Positions 1 through 9,468 of a stretch of DNA of 38,018 nt are shown here, one piece after another; position 1 is the stretch's first letter; every line of letters starts with the position of its first letter. Both the position numbers and the translations under genes were made by a program. The notes beneath the pieces are model-generated. The model did not search any database and was not told the origin of the DNA. It saw only the letters and a program-made list of their open reading frames with translations. Source of the DNA: Hyphomicrobium sp. (lineage in GTDB: Bacteria; Pseudomonadota; Alphaproteobacteria; Rhizobiales; Hyphomicrobiaceae); assembly GCA_025458125.1 (NCBI GenBank), contig JALOTA010000012.1, positions 1 through 38,018 of the forward strand. Reading direction: 5' to 3'.

Positions 1-109
1 GTCTCAAGGCGCATCGCCGCGTCGCCACACACCACAATTTCGGTGTGTGACCGGTGTGTGCCCAAAGATTTCAGATTTTGAAGGAAAGCCAATAATGCCT
101 TGATTTAAT

Positions 110-185
110 TGGTGGAGCCGAGGGGAATCGAACCCCTGACCTCTGCAGTGCGATTGCAGCGCTCTCCCATCTGAGCTACGGCCCC
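110..185 (-). tRNA. tRNA-Ala (anticodon CGC), CCA encoded
   Basis: Reverse complement ggggccgtagctcagatgggagagcgctgcaatcgcactgcagaggtcaggggttcgattcccctcggctccacca folds as a cloverleaf; anticodon loop ATCGCAC gives CGC; G3:U70 pair (Ala identity element) present. Confidence 0.93.
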
Positions 186-352
186 TCACCACGGGAGCGG
201 CATTTACGAACGGCCCTCCGTCGATGTCAAGAAATGGCCCTGTGACAGGGGATAGGGCTCGGAAAGCGCCGCGAAAACGGGCCTGCCGCCTTGCCCCACC
301 CCGCCGGGGCGGTTACACACCCTGAACGACACGGCCGCAGCGGCGAGGGCAC

Positions 353-643
353 ATGCTGGAATTCCTGAGCTTCATCAATTACGTCATCAACTTGTACAGC
401 TATGTCGTGTTCGCGGCCGTCATCATGAGCTTTCTGCTGGCGTTCAACGTCGTCAATCCGCGCAATCAGATCGTGCAGACGATCTGGAATGCACTGACGG
501 CATTGACGGAACCGCTTCTGGGGCCCATCCGGCGCGCGCTTCCCGATTTCGGGCCGATCGATCTTTCGCCCGTCGTGCTGCTGCTCGGGCTCTATTTTAT
601 TCAGAGCGTCGTCCTGACCAACATCGCCAAGGCCCTCATTTAG
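353..643 (+). CDS. YggT family membrane protein
   Basis: 96 aa ORF with two hydrophobic segments and a NPRNQIVQTIWNALTALTEPLLGPIRRALP motif typical of YggT; adjacent to DUF167. Confidence 0.88.
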   Translation: MLEFLSFINYVINLYSYVVFAAVIMSFLLAFNVVNPRNQIVQTIWNALTALTEPLLGPIRRALPDFGPIDLSPVVLLLGLYFIQSVVLTNIAKALI

Positions 644-682
644 CGGCAGAACGCAACGTTCTGCCCTCCCGAGACGACACCG

Positions 683-1009
683 ATGCCCCAACAAGAACGA
701 CCTTGGCAGGTGGCCGAAGGGTGCGTCATCGTGCGCGTGCGCGTCGCGCCGAAATCGTCCAAAGATACAATTGACGGGGTCGAACCGACCGCCGGAGGCC
801 CGGGCTTCAAGGTCAGGGTCCGGGCGGTCCCGGCCGAAGGGGAAGCCAACGAGGCCGTGACGCGTCTGCTCGCGGACTGGCTGGACATCCCCAAGAGCCG
901 CGTCACGGTAGCCTCCGGCCACCGGTCACGGGTGAAATCCATAAAAGTCACGGGTGATGCAGCGAGCTTGGACAGCCTGCTCGCAGCGCGCCTGTTGCAA
1001 CTGTCCTGA
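683..1009 (+). CDS. DUF167 (YggU) family protein
   Basis: RVRVAPKSSKDTIDGV...LKVRVRAVPAEGEANEAVTRLLADWL...SRVTVASGHRSRVK pattern of DUF167. Confidence 0.9.
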   Translation: MPQQERPWQVAEGCVIVRVRVAPKSSKDTIDGVEPTAGGPGFKVRVRAVPAEGEANEAVTRLLADWLDIPKSRVTVASGHRSRVKSIKVTGDAASLDSLLAARLLQLS

Positions 1010-1066
1010 CGCCTGATCGAACTGCGCTGATGTGATCACCGCAACAAACCGAGGAGGAATGATCTG

Positions 1067-1939
1067 ATGCAATCGCGTGTCATCGACGGCAAGGCCGTCG
1101 CCGCCGACGTCCGCGCCGGCGTGGCCAGGGATGTCGCCGCTCTGAAGGCCGGTCACGGGTTGACTCCGGGCCTGGCGGTGGTTCTCGTCGGCGAAGATCC
1201 CGCGAGCAAGGTCTACGTCAAGAACAAGGGCGAGCAGACCAAGGAAGCCGGCATGAACTCCTGGGAGTACAGGCTTCCAGCCGAGACGAGCGAAGCCGAA
1301 ATTCTGGCCGTGGTCGAAAAGCTCAACAACGATCCCGCCGTCAACGGCATCCTGGTGCAGTTGCCCCTGCCCAAGCACGTAAACGCCGAACGCGTGCTCA
1401 ACACCATCGACCCGAACAAGGACGTCGACGGTTTCCATCCCGTCAACGTCGGCCGCCTGTGGATCGGCGAGCGCACACTCGTTCCCTGCACGCCGACCGG
1501 CTCCGTCATTCTGGCCAAGACCGTACAGCCCAACCTTTCGGGGATGAATGCCGTCGTCATCGGCCGCTCCAACATCGTAGGCAAGCCCGTCGCCGCGCTG
1601 CTGCTTCGCGAAAACTGCACGGTGACGGTCGCGCATTCGCGCACGCGCAACATCGAAAGCGTCGTGAAGGGCGCTGATCTGCTCATCGCCGCGGTCGGCA
1701 TTCCCGAAATGGTCAAGGGCGACTGGGTGAAGCCCGGCGCCATCGTGATCGACGTCGGCATCAACCGCGTGCCCTCGGCCAACGGCAAGACCAAGCTCGT
1801 CGGCGATTGCGACTATGAGAGTTGTGCGCAGGTCGCAGGCGCCATTACGCCGGTTCCCGGCGGCGTCGGTCCCATGACGATCGCTTGCCTGCTGCAGAAC
1901 ACCGTGGAAGCCGCCAAGATCCAGCGCGGCATCAAGTAA
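1067..1939 (+). CDS. folD: Bifunctional methylenetetrahydrofolate dehydrogenase / methenyltetrahydrofolate cyclohydrolase
   Basis: [44 protein letters not shown] and [10 protein letters not shown] motifs. Confidence 0.97.
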   Translation: MQSRVIDGKAVAADVRAGVARDVAALKAGHGLTPGLAVVLVGEDPASKVYVKNKGEQTKEAGMNSWEYRLPAETSEAEILAVVEKLNNDPAVNGILVQLPLPKHVNAERVLNTIDPNKDVDGFHPVNVGRLWIGERTLVPCTPTGSVILAKTVQPNLSGMNAVVIGRSNIVGKPVAALLLRENCTVTVAHSRTRNIESVVKGADLLIAAVGIPEMVKGDWVKPGAIVIDVGINRVPSANGKTKLVGDCDYESCAQVAGAITPVPGGVGPMTIACLLQNTVEAAKIQRGIK

Positions 1940-1967
1940 CCGCCCCGGCGGTTGACCGCTTGAAGAG

Positions 1968-1993
1968 GGGCGCCCGCGTGGGCGCCCTTTTTT
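1968..1993 (+). terminator. Rho-independent terminator after folD
   Basis: GGGCGCCC-GCGT-GGGCGCCC-TTTTTT, 28 nt after the folD stop. Confidence 0.85.
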
Positions 1994-2071
1994 ACGGCCA
2001 CTCCACGGGTCGCCACGCCGCAGGGGGTTACGCCGGGGATCGGCCCTGGGGTAGTCTGTCAATATCGCGAA

Positions 2072-2671
2072 TTGAAACCGGTCCAGGCCACAGGAACACC
2101 ATTGAAACCCCTTGGACTATGGACGCTGCCGAACGCGATCACATGGTATCGCGTCGTCGCCGCCATTCCGATCATACTGCTTCTGGTGAGCGGATCGACG
2201 ACGGGGCTTTGGGCAGCCCTCGTGCTAATGGCGATTGCCGAAATCTCCGATGGCATCGATGGCTGGGTCGCACGCCGCTACGGGCAGGTCTCGGCCGTGG
2301 GCAAAATCCTCGATCCCATGGCGGACAGCCTGTACCGCGTCTCCGTGTTTACCGCCTTCGCCGCCAATCGGTGGATGCCCGTGTGGATGTTCCTGATCAT
2401 GCTTTGGCGCGACGTCAGCGTCTCCTACCTGCGCGTGGTGGCCGAACAGAAAATCGGAACGCTGGCGGCTCGCCAGAGCGGCAAGTGGAAGGCCGTGGCG
2501 CAGGGGATCGCGCAAATCCTGGTCGTGGCGGTCTACGCCTGGTGGGGCACAAATCTCCCAGCGAACATGAGTTGGCTGCTCTGGTCGGCGCTGTTGGTCG
2601 CCACGCTCGTTACGGCCTGGTCCCTGGTCGACTACGGCCTCGCTGTCTATCGCGGCCTCCGTCAAGGCTGA
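2072..2671 (+). CDS. CDP-alcohol phosphatidyltransferase family protein (copy 1)
   Basis: Complete motif DGIDGWVARRYGQVSAVGKILDPMAD = DxxDGxxAR(x8)GxxxDxxxD; multiple TM segments. Confidence 0.9.
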   Translation: MKPVQATGTPLKPLGLWTLPNAITWYRVVAAIPIILLLVSGSTTGLWAALVLMAIAEISDGIDGWVARRYGQVSAVGKILDPMADSLYRVSVFTAFAANRWMPVWMFLIMLWRDVSVSYLRVVAEQKIGTLAARQSGKWKAVAQGIAQILVVAVYAWWGTNLPANMSWLLWSALLVATLVTAWSLVDYGLAVYRGLRQG

Positions 2672-2833
2672 CCGGCCTCGGGCGGTCCTTGCCTATCCTA
2701 TTGATCAAACTTGGCCTATCCTCCCCGACCGGTTGCGCAATGAAGCAGGGTGCGCACGCGCGAAAGCTATGGCAGAAAGTCCGAAGCACGGGCCTTCGGA
2801 CTCCCTGACGGGCCGTGGCCGGACAGGATACGC

Positions 2834-3436
2834 ATGACCATGTCGAGCGGGCCGGGCGTCGGGCACAGTCGCACCACCAGCGCCCTCGCCACCATACCCA
2901 ATCTCCTGAGCCTACTGCGCGGTCTGCTTGGACCCGTGGTGCTGGCGCTCATCCTGGCCGAAACACCCTGGGCTCTATGGACCGCCCTCGCGCTGATGCT
3001 ATTCGCCGAAGCGACCGACTACATGGACGGGGAGGTCGCGCGCCGTTTCGATCAGGAATCCGAGCTCGGCCGTCTCGCAGATCCGGTCTGCGACAGCGTC
3101 TATCACCTGTCGGTCTTTCTCGCTTTCCTCGCGATGGGCTGGATGGCGGCCTGGATGCTCTTCATCATCTACGCGCGAGACCTGATGGTTCCCTACCTGC
3201 GCGCATTCGCTCGCCAGTCCGGCCACGAGTTGCAGGTTCTCGCATCGGGCAAGGTCAAGACCGCGATCCACGCGACGGCCCAGATCGGCATCGTCGCCAT
3301 TGCCCTTGGACTATTCGGACCTGCGATCCGCATGGATGGCCCCGCGCCCACCGTACTTTTGCTTGCCGCGATCGCGGCATCCATCTACTCGCTGGCAGAC
3401 TATGTGGCCGAGGTTGGCCGCCTTGTCCGTCACTGA
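2834..3436 (+). CDS. CDP-alcohol phosphatidyltransferase family protein (copy 2)
   Basis: Complete motif DYMDGEVARRFDQESELGRLADPVCD; similar layout to the upstream gene. ORF opens at 2750; ATG at 2834 chosen as likelier start. Confidence 0.88.
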   Translation: MTMSSGPGVGHSRTTSALATIPNLLSLLRGLLGPVVLALILAETPWALWTALALMLFAEATDYMDGEVARRFDQESELGRLADPVCDSVYHLSVFLAFLAMGWMAAWMLFIIYARDLMVPYLRAFARQSGHELQVLASGKVKTAIHATAQIGIVAIALGLFGPAIRMDGPAPTVLLLAAIAASIYSLADYVAEVGRLVRH

Positions 3437-3465
3437 ACCCGCCGTTTCTCAAGGTAGCGTTTCCC

Positions 3466-4099
3466 ATGCAGCCGCTGTCGTCCGCCGCACGGGATGTCTT
3501 TGCCAACGTCGACTTCGTGCTGACGGATCTCGACGACACTCTCACCCTCGACGGGCGATTGCCAGCTCGCCACTCGAACGATGCTGCGGGCATTCCAGCG
3601 CTCGGACGCGGAACGGGCCCGCGATCGCACTCGCCTGGACGAGATCTTCGCCGGCATCACGGCGCGCTATCCCGATGTTCGCTTATCGGCGGATCAGGCT
3701 TATCGTGTGAGCGATATTGCCGTCGACTTCTGTGAAGACGTTCCCCGTCTGGACGAGGGTACGATCGCCGATATCGTGCGGATGTTCGAGGCTGGCGGCG
3801 CGACCGCGAAAGTCTCGTCCATCCACATCAACGCGTGGATCGGCGATTTCAGCAAACTGGAAATGTCGCTTCAATTGCTACGCGAGAGATTTGTTTCCCG
3901 CAGCGACCCTCGGGAGCGCGTGGTCTACGTCGGCGATTCCCCAAACGACGAGCCGATGTTTGCCTACTTCCCGCTTTCCATCGGCGTCTCCAACCTTCGG
4001 CCTTTCGCATCGTCCCTTCGCTCTCCCCCTAGGTGGATTACCGGAGAGCCAGGCGGATTGGGCTTCGCAGAGGTGGTACAACGCCTTCTGAAAGTCTGA
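3466..4099 (+). pseudogene. HAD-superfamily (IIB-like, MPGP/sucrose-phosphate phosphatase-like) phosphatase, disrupted
   Basis: Frame from 3466 gives MQPLSSAARDVFANVDFVLTDLDDTLTLDGRLPA (motif I), then coding potential shifts to the 3581-4099 frame (RTMLRAFQRSDAERARDRTRLDEIFAGITARYPDVRLSADQAYRVSDIAVDFCEDVP...GDSPNDEPMF, motif IV). The central region with motif II (VTGRP-like) is absent. Confidence 0.7.
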
Positions 4100-4122
4100 C
4101 CCTGATCAGTCGAAGGTTCACT

Positions 4123-4136
4123 TTGATTTGAAGCAA
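4123..4136 (+). promoter_or_regulatory. FNR/FixK-type box (TTGAT-TTGA-AGCAA)
   Basis: 9/10 match to TTGAT-N4-ATCAA, upstream of the FNR-family gene at 4318. Confidence 0.6.
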
Positions 4137-4317
4137 ACTTCTTTTCCGGCCTCCCGCCATCGGATACATTGTCAACGGGAGTAGACAACGGGTGCTGCTG
4201 GTTTGCAGGCCCGGCGCGCTTAAAGGGGAAGAGACGGCTGCACTGGCTTAATTTCAAGCGGCGGCCGTCAGCGCGCAAAACCCCTGCGTTTAGCAAGCGC
4301 CAGAGGTCGAGGATCGC

Positions 4318-5040
4318 ATGGGAGAGCATTTGCTTCGCTGTGACAGCTGCGCGGTCCGCCACCGTGCTGTTTGCGGCGCACTCGAGCGCAACGAGATCGA
4401 GCGGCTCAACGCCATCGCTCATCATAAGTTGCTTCCTCCGGGACAGGTCATTCTCCACGACAACGCGGAGATGCATTACTTCGCGAACATCGTCTCGGGC
4501 GTTGTCAAACTGACAAAGACGCTGGCCGACGGCCGCCAGCAGATTGTCGGGCTTCAGTTCGCTTCCGATTTTCTCGGCCGGCCGTTCCGATCGCAGAGCC
4601 CCTATCACGCAGAAACAGTGACCGACGTTCACCTCTGCACCTACGACAAGGGCAAATTCGAACGGCTTGTGAAGGAAATCGAGGGTTTCGAGCACCGCCT
4701 GTTCCAGAACACGCTCGACGAACTCGACAGTGCGCGTGAATGGATGCTGCTCCTTGGCCGCAAGAGTGCCGGCGAGAAAGTGGCGAGTTTTCTTCTGATG
4801 GTCGCCCGCCGCATGGAGACGATCGGCTGCAAGGCAGGAGACGATCCGGATCGTCCCCACTTCAATCTTCCCCTGTCACGGGCAGAAATCGCCGATTTCC
4901 TGGGGCTGACCATCGAAACGGTCAGCCGCCAGATCTCACGCCTCAAAGTCGATAAGATCATCGCGCTGGAAGGCAATCGCACGATCTGCATCCTCGACAT
5001 GCGCCGCCTGATGGCCGCGATGGAGCAGGAACGCGACTAA
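4318..5040 (+). CDS. Crp/Fnr family transcriptional regulator, FnrN/FnrL type with Fe-S cysteines
   Basis: N-terminal CDSCAVRHRAVC plus internal HLCTYD cysteine; cNMP-binding fold; HTH ...GLTIETVSRQISRLK with the E--SR recognition helix of FNR. Confidence 0.92.
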   Translation: MGEHLLRCDSCAVRHRAVCGALERNEIERLNAIAHHKLLPPGQVILHDNAEMHYFANIVSGVVKLTKTLADGRQQIVGLQFASDFLGRPFRSQSPYHAETVTDVHLCTYDKGKFERLVKEIEGFEHRLFQNTLDELDSAREWMLLLGRKSAGEKVASFLLMVARRMETIGCKAGDDPDRPHFNLPLSRAEIADFLGLTIETVSRQISRLKVDKIIALEGNRTICILDMRRLMAAMEQERD

Positions 5041-5871
5041 TCAGATCGGCGCGCAAACCGCTTGTTCACCTGCTGCGTGACTTGACAGATCAACGATTGT
5101 CGGCCGGCGTCCCGAGAGCGCGTTTTCGGGGTCCCACTCCACCGCGATCTTCTCGAAGCGCGTGTCCTTCGCATCGTAGATTAGCAGATGCCCGGCCAGC
5201 GTTTCGCCCGTCCCGGTGATCTCCTTTAGAACTTCCACGGCCTGCAACGTACCGATCACGCCGACCACCGCACCCAGAACCCCCACTTCGGCGCAGTTGG
5301 CTACCGTTCCAGGCGGCGGCGGTTCGGGAAAAATACACCTGTAGGTCGGATACGGCGTCCCATCCGGCTTCGCTTCGTGGGGCTTCAGAACTGTTAGATG
5401 TCCGTCGAAGGGGCCAACGGCAGCGAACACCAACGTTCTGCGGGAAAGAAAGCACGCATCGGAAACCAGATAGCGCGTCGCGAAATTGTCGGAGCCGTCC
5501 GCCACGAGGTCATAGCGGCCGATCAGGTCGAGCGCATTGCCGGCCGTCAGTCGAACCGCGTGTGTCTCCACGCGGACATGTGGATTGAGCCGCGCGACCG
5601 CTTCGCGCGCGCTCTCGACCTTCAGCGTTCCGATGTGGGGGGTGTCATGCACCACCTGCCGCTGGAGATTGTCGAGAGAGACCCGGTCGTCATCGACGAT
5701 CCCGATCGTCCCGACACCGGCAGCCGCGAGATAAAGCACAAGAGGCGAACCCAGCCCGCCGGCGCCAACGACGAGCACGCGCGCCGACTTCAGGCGTTGC
5801 TGCCCCTGACCGCCCAGCTCCTTCAGGACCAGATGGCGCTTGTAGCGCTGAATTTCATCGGGGCTGAGCAT
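5041..5871 (-). CDS. moeB: Molybdopterin-synthase adenylyltransferase MoeB / ThiF family
   Basis: YKRHLVLKELGGQGQQRLKSARVLVVGAGGLGSP, DDDRVSLDNLQRQV, DGSDNFATRYLVSDAC motifs. ATG at 5871 (MLSPDEIQRYKRH) preferred over the longer ORF. Confidence 0.88.
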   Translation of the reverse strand: MLSPDEIQRYKRHLVLKELGGQGQQRLKSARVLVVGAGGLGSPLVLYLAAAGVGTIGIVDDDRVSLDNLQRQVVHDTPHIGTLKVESAREAVARLNPHVRVETHAVRLTAGNALDLIGRYDLVADGSDNFATRYLVSDACFLSRRTLVFAAVGPFDGHLTVLKPHEAKPDGTPYPTYRCIFPEPPPPGTVANCAEVGVLGAVVGVIGTLQAVEVLKEITGTGETLAGHLLIYDAKDTRFEKIAVEWDPENALSGRRPTIVDLSSHAAGEQAVCAPI

Positions 5872-6142
5872 GACTTCGACCTGTGGCTTATGGGCGACAC
5901 CCGGATATTTCGCATCTGCGAAACGAGTCCGCGCTGCAACCCCGCGTGACGGACCTGTCAAACACGGATACGCTCGCGGTGGGGAAGATGGCCTGCGCCG
6001 CGCCGTACGGGTGAGCCTTTCGATTGCCCTTACGCGTTGTTGTTGAACGGAAAGAGACACGAAAGGTTCTCGCTTCGCAAGACCACTTCATCTTCCCCGC
6101 GGCCGTCGAGTCGAGTGGTCCATTCAGGACGAATTGTGTCTA

Positions 6143-6158
6143 TCCGGGCAATCCCGGA
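6143..6158. repeat. Inverted repeat TCCGGG-CAAT-CCCGGA in the 5' region of the permease gene
   Basis: Perfect 6-bp arms 23 nt upstream of the ATG at 6181. Confidence 0.5.
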
Positions 6159-6180
6159 CAGCACATCAACGGGGGAAGAC

Positions 6181-7698
6181 ATGCAGCAATCCAATCAGGA
6201 CTTGTCTCTTGAAAAACCGTCGCAAGGCGTAACCTACGAGCGCGTGGACGACGCCTATTTCGCGGCACGCGGTTTGAGGCGGCACGCGGGGGTCTGGTCA
6301 TTATGGGCACTCGGCGTCGGCGCCGTGATCTCCGGCCACTTCTCCGGATGGAACCTTGGCCTTGCGCAAGGCGGATGGGGCGGCATGGCGCTCGCCACGG
6401 CCATCATCGCCGTGATGTATCTCGGGCTGACGTTCTCCCTCGCGGAAATGAGCCCGGCAATGCCGCACACCGGCGGCGCCTATTCTTTCGCGCGCACGGC
6501 GTTCGGACCCTGGGGCGGATTTCTCACCGGCTTGGCCGAGAACGTCGAGTACGTCATCACGCCCGCAGTCATCGTGTTCTTCATCGGCAGTTATATGGCC
6601 GCGATATTGGGCGCGCCAACAGAGATGCAACCGCTCTTCTGGGTGGGAGGTTACATACTGTTCGTCGCCTTGAACTACATCGGCGTCGAACTCTCGTTCC
6701 GCTTCTCGCTGATCATCACGCTCCTGGCCCTGGCCTGCCTCGCCGTATTCTACGCGAGCGCGATCGGCCATATCGATTTCAACCGCTGGGCCCTGAACAT
6801 CGCACCTGACGGCACGGAACTTCCCGAGGGCAACGGTCAACTGATGCCAATGGGATGGTACGGCGTTCTCGCAGCCCTCCCGTTCGCGGTCTGGCTCTTC
6901 CTCGCCATCGAGCAGCTTCCGCTTGCAGCTGAAGAATCGGTCGACCCCAAGCGGGATATGCCCAAGGGTATCATCCTCGGCATCTTCACGCTGATCCTGT
7001 CGGCCGCACTCGTCGTGTTTCTCAACCCGTCCGTCGAAGGCGTCGGCTCGCACAAGCTCGGCGCGTCGGGCGAACCACTGCTCGACGGCTTCCGCGCGCT
7101 GTTCGGCTCCGAACTCGCCAACGTGTTGGCTCTGGTCGCGGTCACGGGCCTGGTGGCGAGCTTCCATACGATCATCTACGCTTACGGGCGGCAGATCTAC
7201 TCGCTCTCTCGCGCCGGATATTTCCCACGCTTCCTGTCGCTCACGCACGGAACTCGCAAAACGCCCCACGTCGCGCTGATTGCGGGCGCGCTCATCGGTT
7301 TGGGCGTCATGCTGGCGGTCTGGTATGCGGTCGGGGCCGACCAGGGTGCGAAGGTGATCGGCGGCACGTTGCTCAACATGGCCGTATTCGGCGCCATGTT
7401 CTCCTACGTCATGCAGGGCCTGACCTACATTCAGCTTCGTCGCAGCTTTGCTGAAATGCACCGGCCCTACCGCAGCCCTCTCGGCATCCCGGGCGCAGCG
7501 CTCACGGTGATCATCGCCTTGATCACGATCTACATGCAGCTTCAGGACCCGCTTTACCTGCAAGGCATCCTGTTCGTTGCCGCTTGGTTCGCGGTCGGCA
7601 TCCTCTACTTCGCACTCTTCGGACGCCACAAACTCATCCTCTCTCCCGAGGAGGAGTTCGCCCTGTCGAAGGGAGAGTCGGAATACAAATCGCACTGA
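6181..7698 (+). CDS. APC-family amino acid/amine permease, ethanolamine permease-like
   Basis: Multi-TM ORF: LWALGVGAVISGHFSGWNLGLAQGGWGGM, EMSPAMPHTGGAYSFARTAFGPWGGFLTGLAENVEYVITPAVIV resembles the ethanolamine permease subfamily. ATG at 6181 with upstream gggggaag. Confidence 0.87.
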   Translation: MQQSNQDLSLEKPSQGVTYERVDDAYFAARGLRRHAGVWSLWALGVGAVISGHFSGWNLGLAQGGWGGMALATAIIAVMYLGLTFSLAEMSPAMPHTGGAYSFARTAFGPWGGFLTGLAENVEYVITPAVIVFFIGSYMAAILGAPTEMQPLFWVGGYILFVALNYIGVELSFRFSLIITLLALACLAVFYASAIGHIDFNRWALNIAPDGTELPEGNGQLMPMGWYGVLAALPFAVWLFLAIEQLPLAAEESVDPKRDMPKGIILGIFTLILSAALVVFLNPSVEGVGSHKLGASGEPLLDGFRALFGSELANVLALVAVTGLVASFHTIIYAYGRQIYSLSRAGYFPRFLSLTHGTRKTPHVALIAGALIGLGVMLAVWYAVGADQGAKVIGGTLLNMAVFGAMFSYVMQGLTYIQLRRSFAEMHRPYRSPLGIPGAALTVIIALITIYMQLQDPLYLQGILFVAAWFAVGILYFALFGRHKLILSPEEEFALSKGESEYKSH

Positions 7699-7726
7699 AC
7701 GGCTGCTTCAGTCCCAGAAACAGGAA

Positions 7727-7755
7727 AGGGCGCCGGTCAACCGGCGCCCTTTTTT
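7727..7755 (+). terminator. Rho-independent terminator after the permease
   Basis: AGGGCGCCGG-TCAA-CCGGCGCCCT followed by a T tract. Confidence 0.85.
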
Positions 7756-7776
7756 CATGACGTCCGAAATTGGGCG

Positions 7777-8778
7777 TCAGGTCTTTGCGGCCGGCTCGAG
7801 GAACAACTCGCTCGTATAATAGCGTTCGGCGCAGGACGGAGCGAACGTCACGACGGTCTTGCCGGTCATATTCTCGCGGGTGGCCACAGAGATAGCTGCC
7901 GCGACGTTGGCGCCCGTGGAAATGCCGCCCGGAATCCCTTCCGTCTTGGCAACGAGGCGCGAAACTTCGAACGCCTGTTCGTTCGACACCGTCACGATTT
8001 CATCGATCAGCGAGGTATCGAGAACGCCAGGCACGAAACCGGCGCCAATTCCCTGAATCTTGTGGGGACCACGGTTGCCGCCTGAAAGAACCGGGCTGCC
8101 GGCGGGTTCCACGGCAACCACCTTGAGACCGGGCTTCCTTGCTTTCAGAACGCGCCCGCAGCCGGTGAGTGTGCCGCCCGTCCCGACGCCGATGACCAGC
8201 ACGTCGATATTGCCTTGCGTGTCGTTCCAGATCTCTTCTGCCGTCGTGCGAGCATGCACCGCCGGGTTGGCAGGGTTTTCGAATTGGCTCGGCTGCAACG
8301 CGCCCGGCGTGGTGGCGACGAGTTCCGCCGCGCGTGCGATGGCAGCAGGCATGCCGCCGGCAGCCGGCGTCAATTCGAGTTCGGCTCCCAGATGGGCCAG
8401 GATCTTGCGGCGTTCGATGGACATCGATTCCGGCATCACGAGAATGAGCCGGTAGCCGCGTGCAGCCGCCACGAAGGCAAGACCGATGCCCGTGTTGCCC
8501 GACGTCGGTTCGACCAGCGTGCTCTGGCCGGGGGTGATCTTGCCCTGCGCTTCCAGCACGTCGATCATCGAAACGCCGATACGGTCCTTGACGCTGGACA
8601 GGGGATTGAAGAACTCGAGCTTGAGAAGAATGTCCGCGCGCGCGCCGGCCTGCTTGGCAATCTTTCCGAGCCGAACGAGCGGCGTATGTCCGATGGTCTC
8701 TGTGATGTTTTCATAGACGCGGCCGCGGCCCCACGTCCGGGTAGCGGCAAGAGTCTTGATCTCTGGAACCTCGGTCAT
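7777..8778 (-). CDS. cysK: Cysteine synthase A (O-acetylserine sulfhydrylase)
   Basis: PLVRLGKIA, KLEFFNPLSSVKDRIG (PLP Lys), EPTSGNTGIGLAFVAAARGY, GVGTGGTLTG, PGGISTGANVAAA motifs. Confidence 0.95.
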   Translation of the reverse strand: MTEVPEIKTLAATRTWGRGRVYENITETIGHTPLVRLGKIAKQAGARADILLKLEFFNPLSSVKDRIGVSMIDVLEAQGKITPGQSTLVEPTSGNTGIGLAFVAAARGYRLILVMPESMSIERRKILAHLGAELELTPAAGGMPAAIARAAELVATTPGALQPSQFENPANPAVHARTTAEEIWNDTQGNIDVLVIGVGTGGTLTGCGRVLKARKPGLKVVAVEPAGSPVLSGGNRGPHKIQGIGAGFVPGVLDTSLIDEIVTVSNEQAFEVSRLVAKTEGIPGGISTGANVAAAISVATRENMTGKTVVTFAPSCAERYYTSELFLEPAAKT

Positions 8779-8937
8779 GGCCGTAGCGCTGCCTTCTGTT
8801 GGTCGAACTCATCGATCTGTGGGAATAACCTTCCGGCGTGAACGCCGCAACGCCCTCGTGAGAGAATAATCTTTCACCGCGCCGTCCAACGCCGAAACGG
8901 AAATGTCTCCATCATATCGGCCTCGGACGGTTTCCGC

Positions 8938-9468
8938 TTAGCGGGAAGTTCTTACGGGCAAACCTTTCTTTTTGGCCCTGCCGGACGGGCGGGCTGCCTT
9001 GCCGGTCGAACCGAACCCGCCGGCCCCGCGCCGGGTTTGCGACAGCCCTGCCACCGGTTCCAGTCTCACCTGCGCATGAGCGCTGACCACCAGCTGAGCG
9101 ATCCGCTCGCCGCGCCGGACCGAGAATTTTTCTTCGCCGAGGTTCACCAGCAGAACCTGCACTTCGCCTCGGTAATCGCTGTCGATCGTGCCCGGGCTGT
9201 TGAGCACCGTCACCCCGTGCTTCATGGCAAGGCCCGAACGCGGCCGGACCTGCGCTTCCATCCCCAGTGGCAGTTCGAGTGACAGACCGGTCGGAATGAG
9301 AACGCGCTTTCCGGGCGGGATCTCGACGGGCATCACCGCATCGACCGCCGCCACCAGGTCGAGCCCCGCCGCCCCCTCGGACTGCGCCTCGGGTAAAGGC
9401 AGCCCCTCGCCGTGCGGGAGAACTTTCACCCGGACCGCAACCCGGGCCGTTTTGGTTGACTTGGCCAT
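8938..9468 (-). CDS. dut: dUTP diphosphatase
   Basis: [70 protein letters not shown] motifs. Confidence 0.96.
   Translation of the reverse strand: MAKSTKTARVAVRVKVLPHGEGLPLPEAQSEGAAGLDLVAAVDAVMPVEIPPGKRVLIPTGLSLELPLGMEAQVRPRSGLAMKHGVTVLNSPGTIDSDYRGEVQVLLVNLGEEKFSVRRGERIAQLVVSAHAQVRLEPVAGLSQTRRGAGGFGSTGKAARPSGRAKKKGLPVRTSR

Noticed and set aside
926-2062. 378 aa minus-strand ORF opposite folD
   Set aside because: Shadow ORF on the antisense of a clearly recognised gene; composition (His/Asp/Gly-rich) typical of high-GC antisense reading.
1822-2808. 328 aa plus-strand ORF overlapping folD and the first phosphatidyltransferase
   Set aside because: Out-of-frame with two good genes; Arg/His-rich alternative-frame translation.
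6301-7695. 464 aa minus-strand ORF opposite the permease
   Set aside because: Antisense shadow of a confident multi-TM gene; very charged, low-complexity composition, no recognisable motifs.
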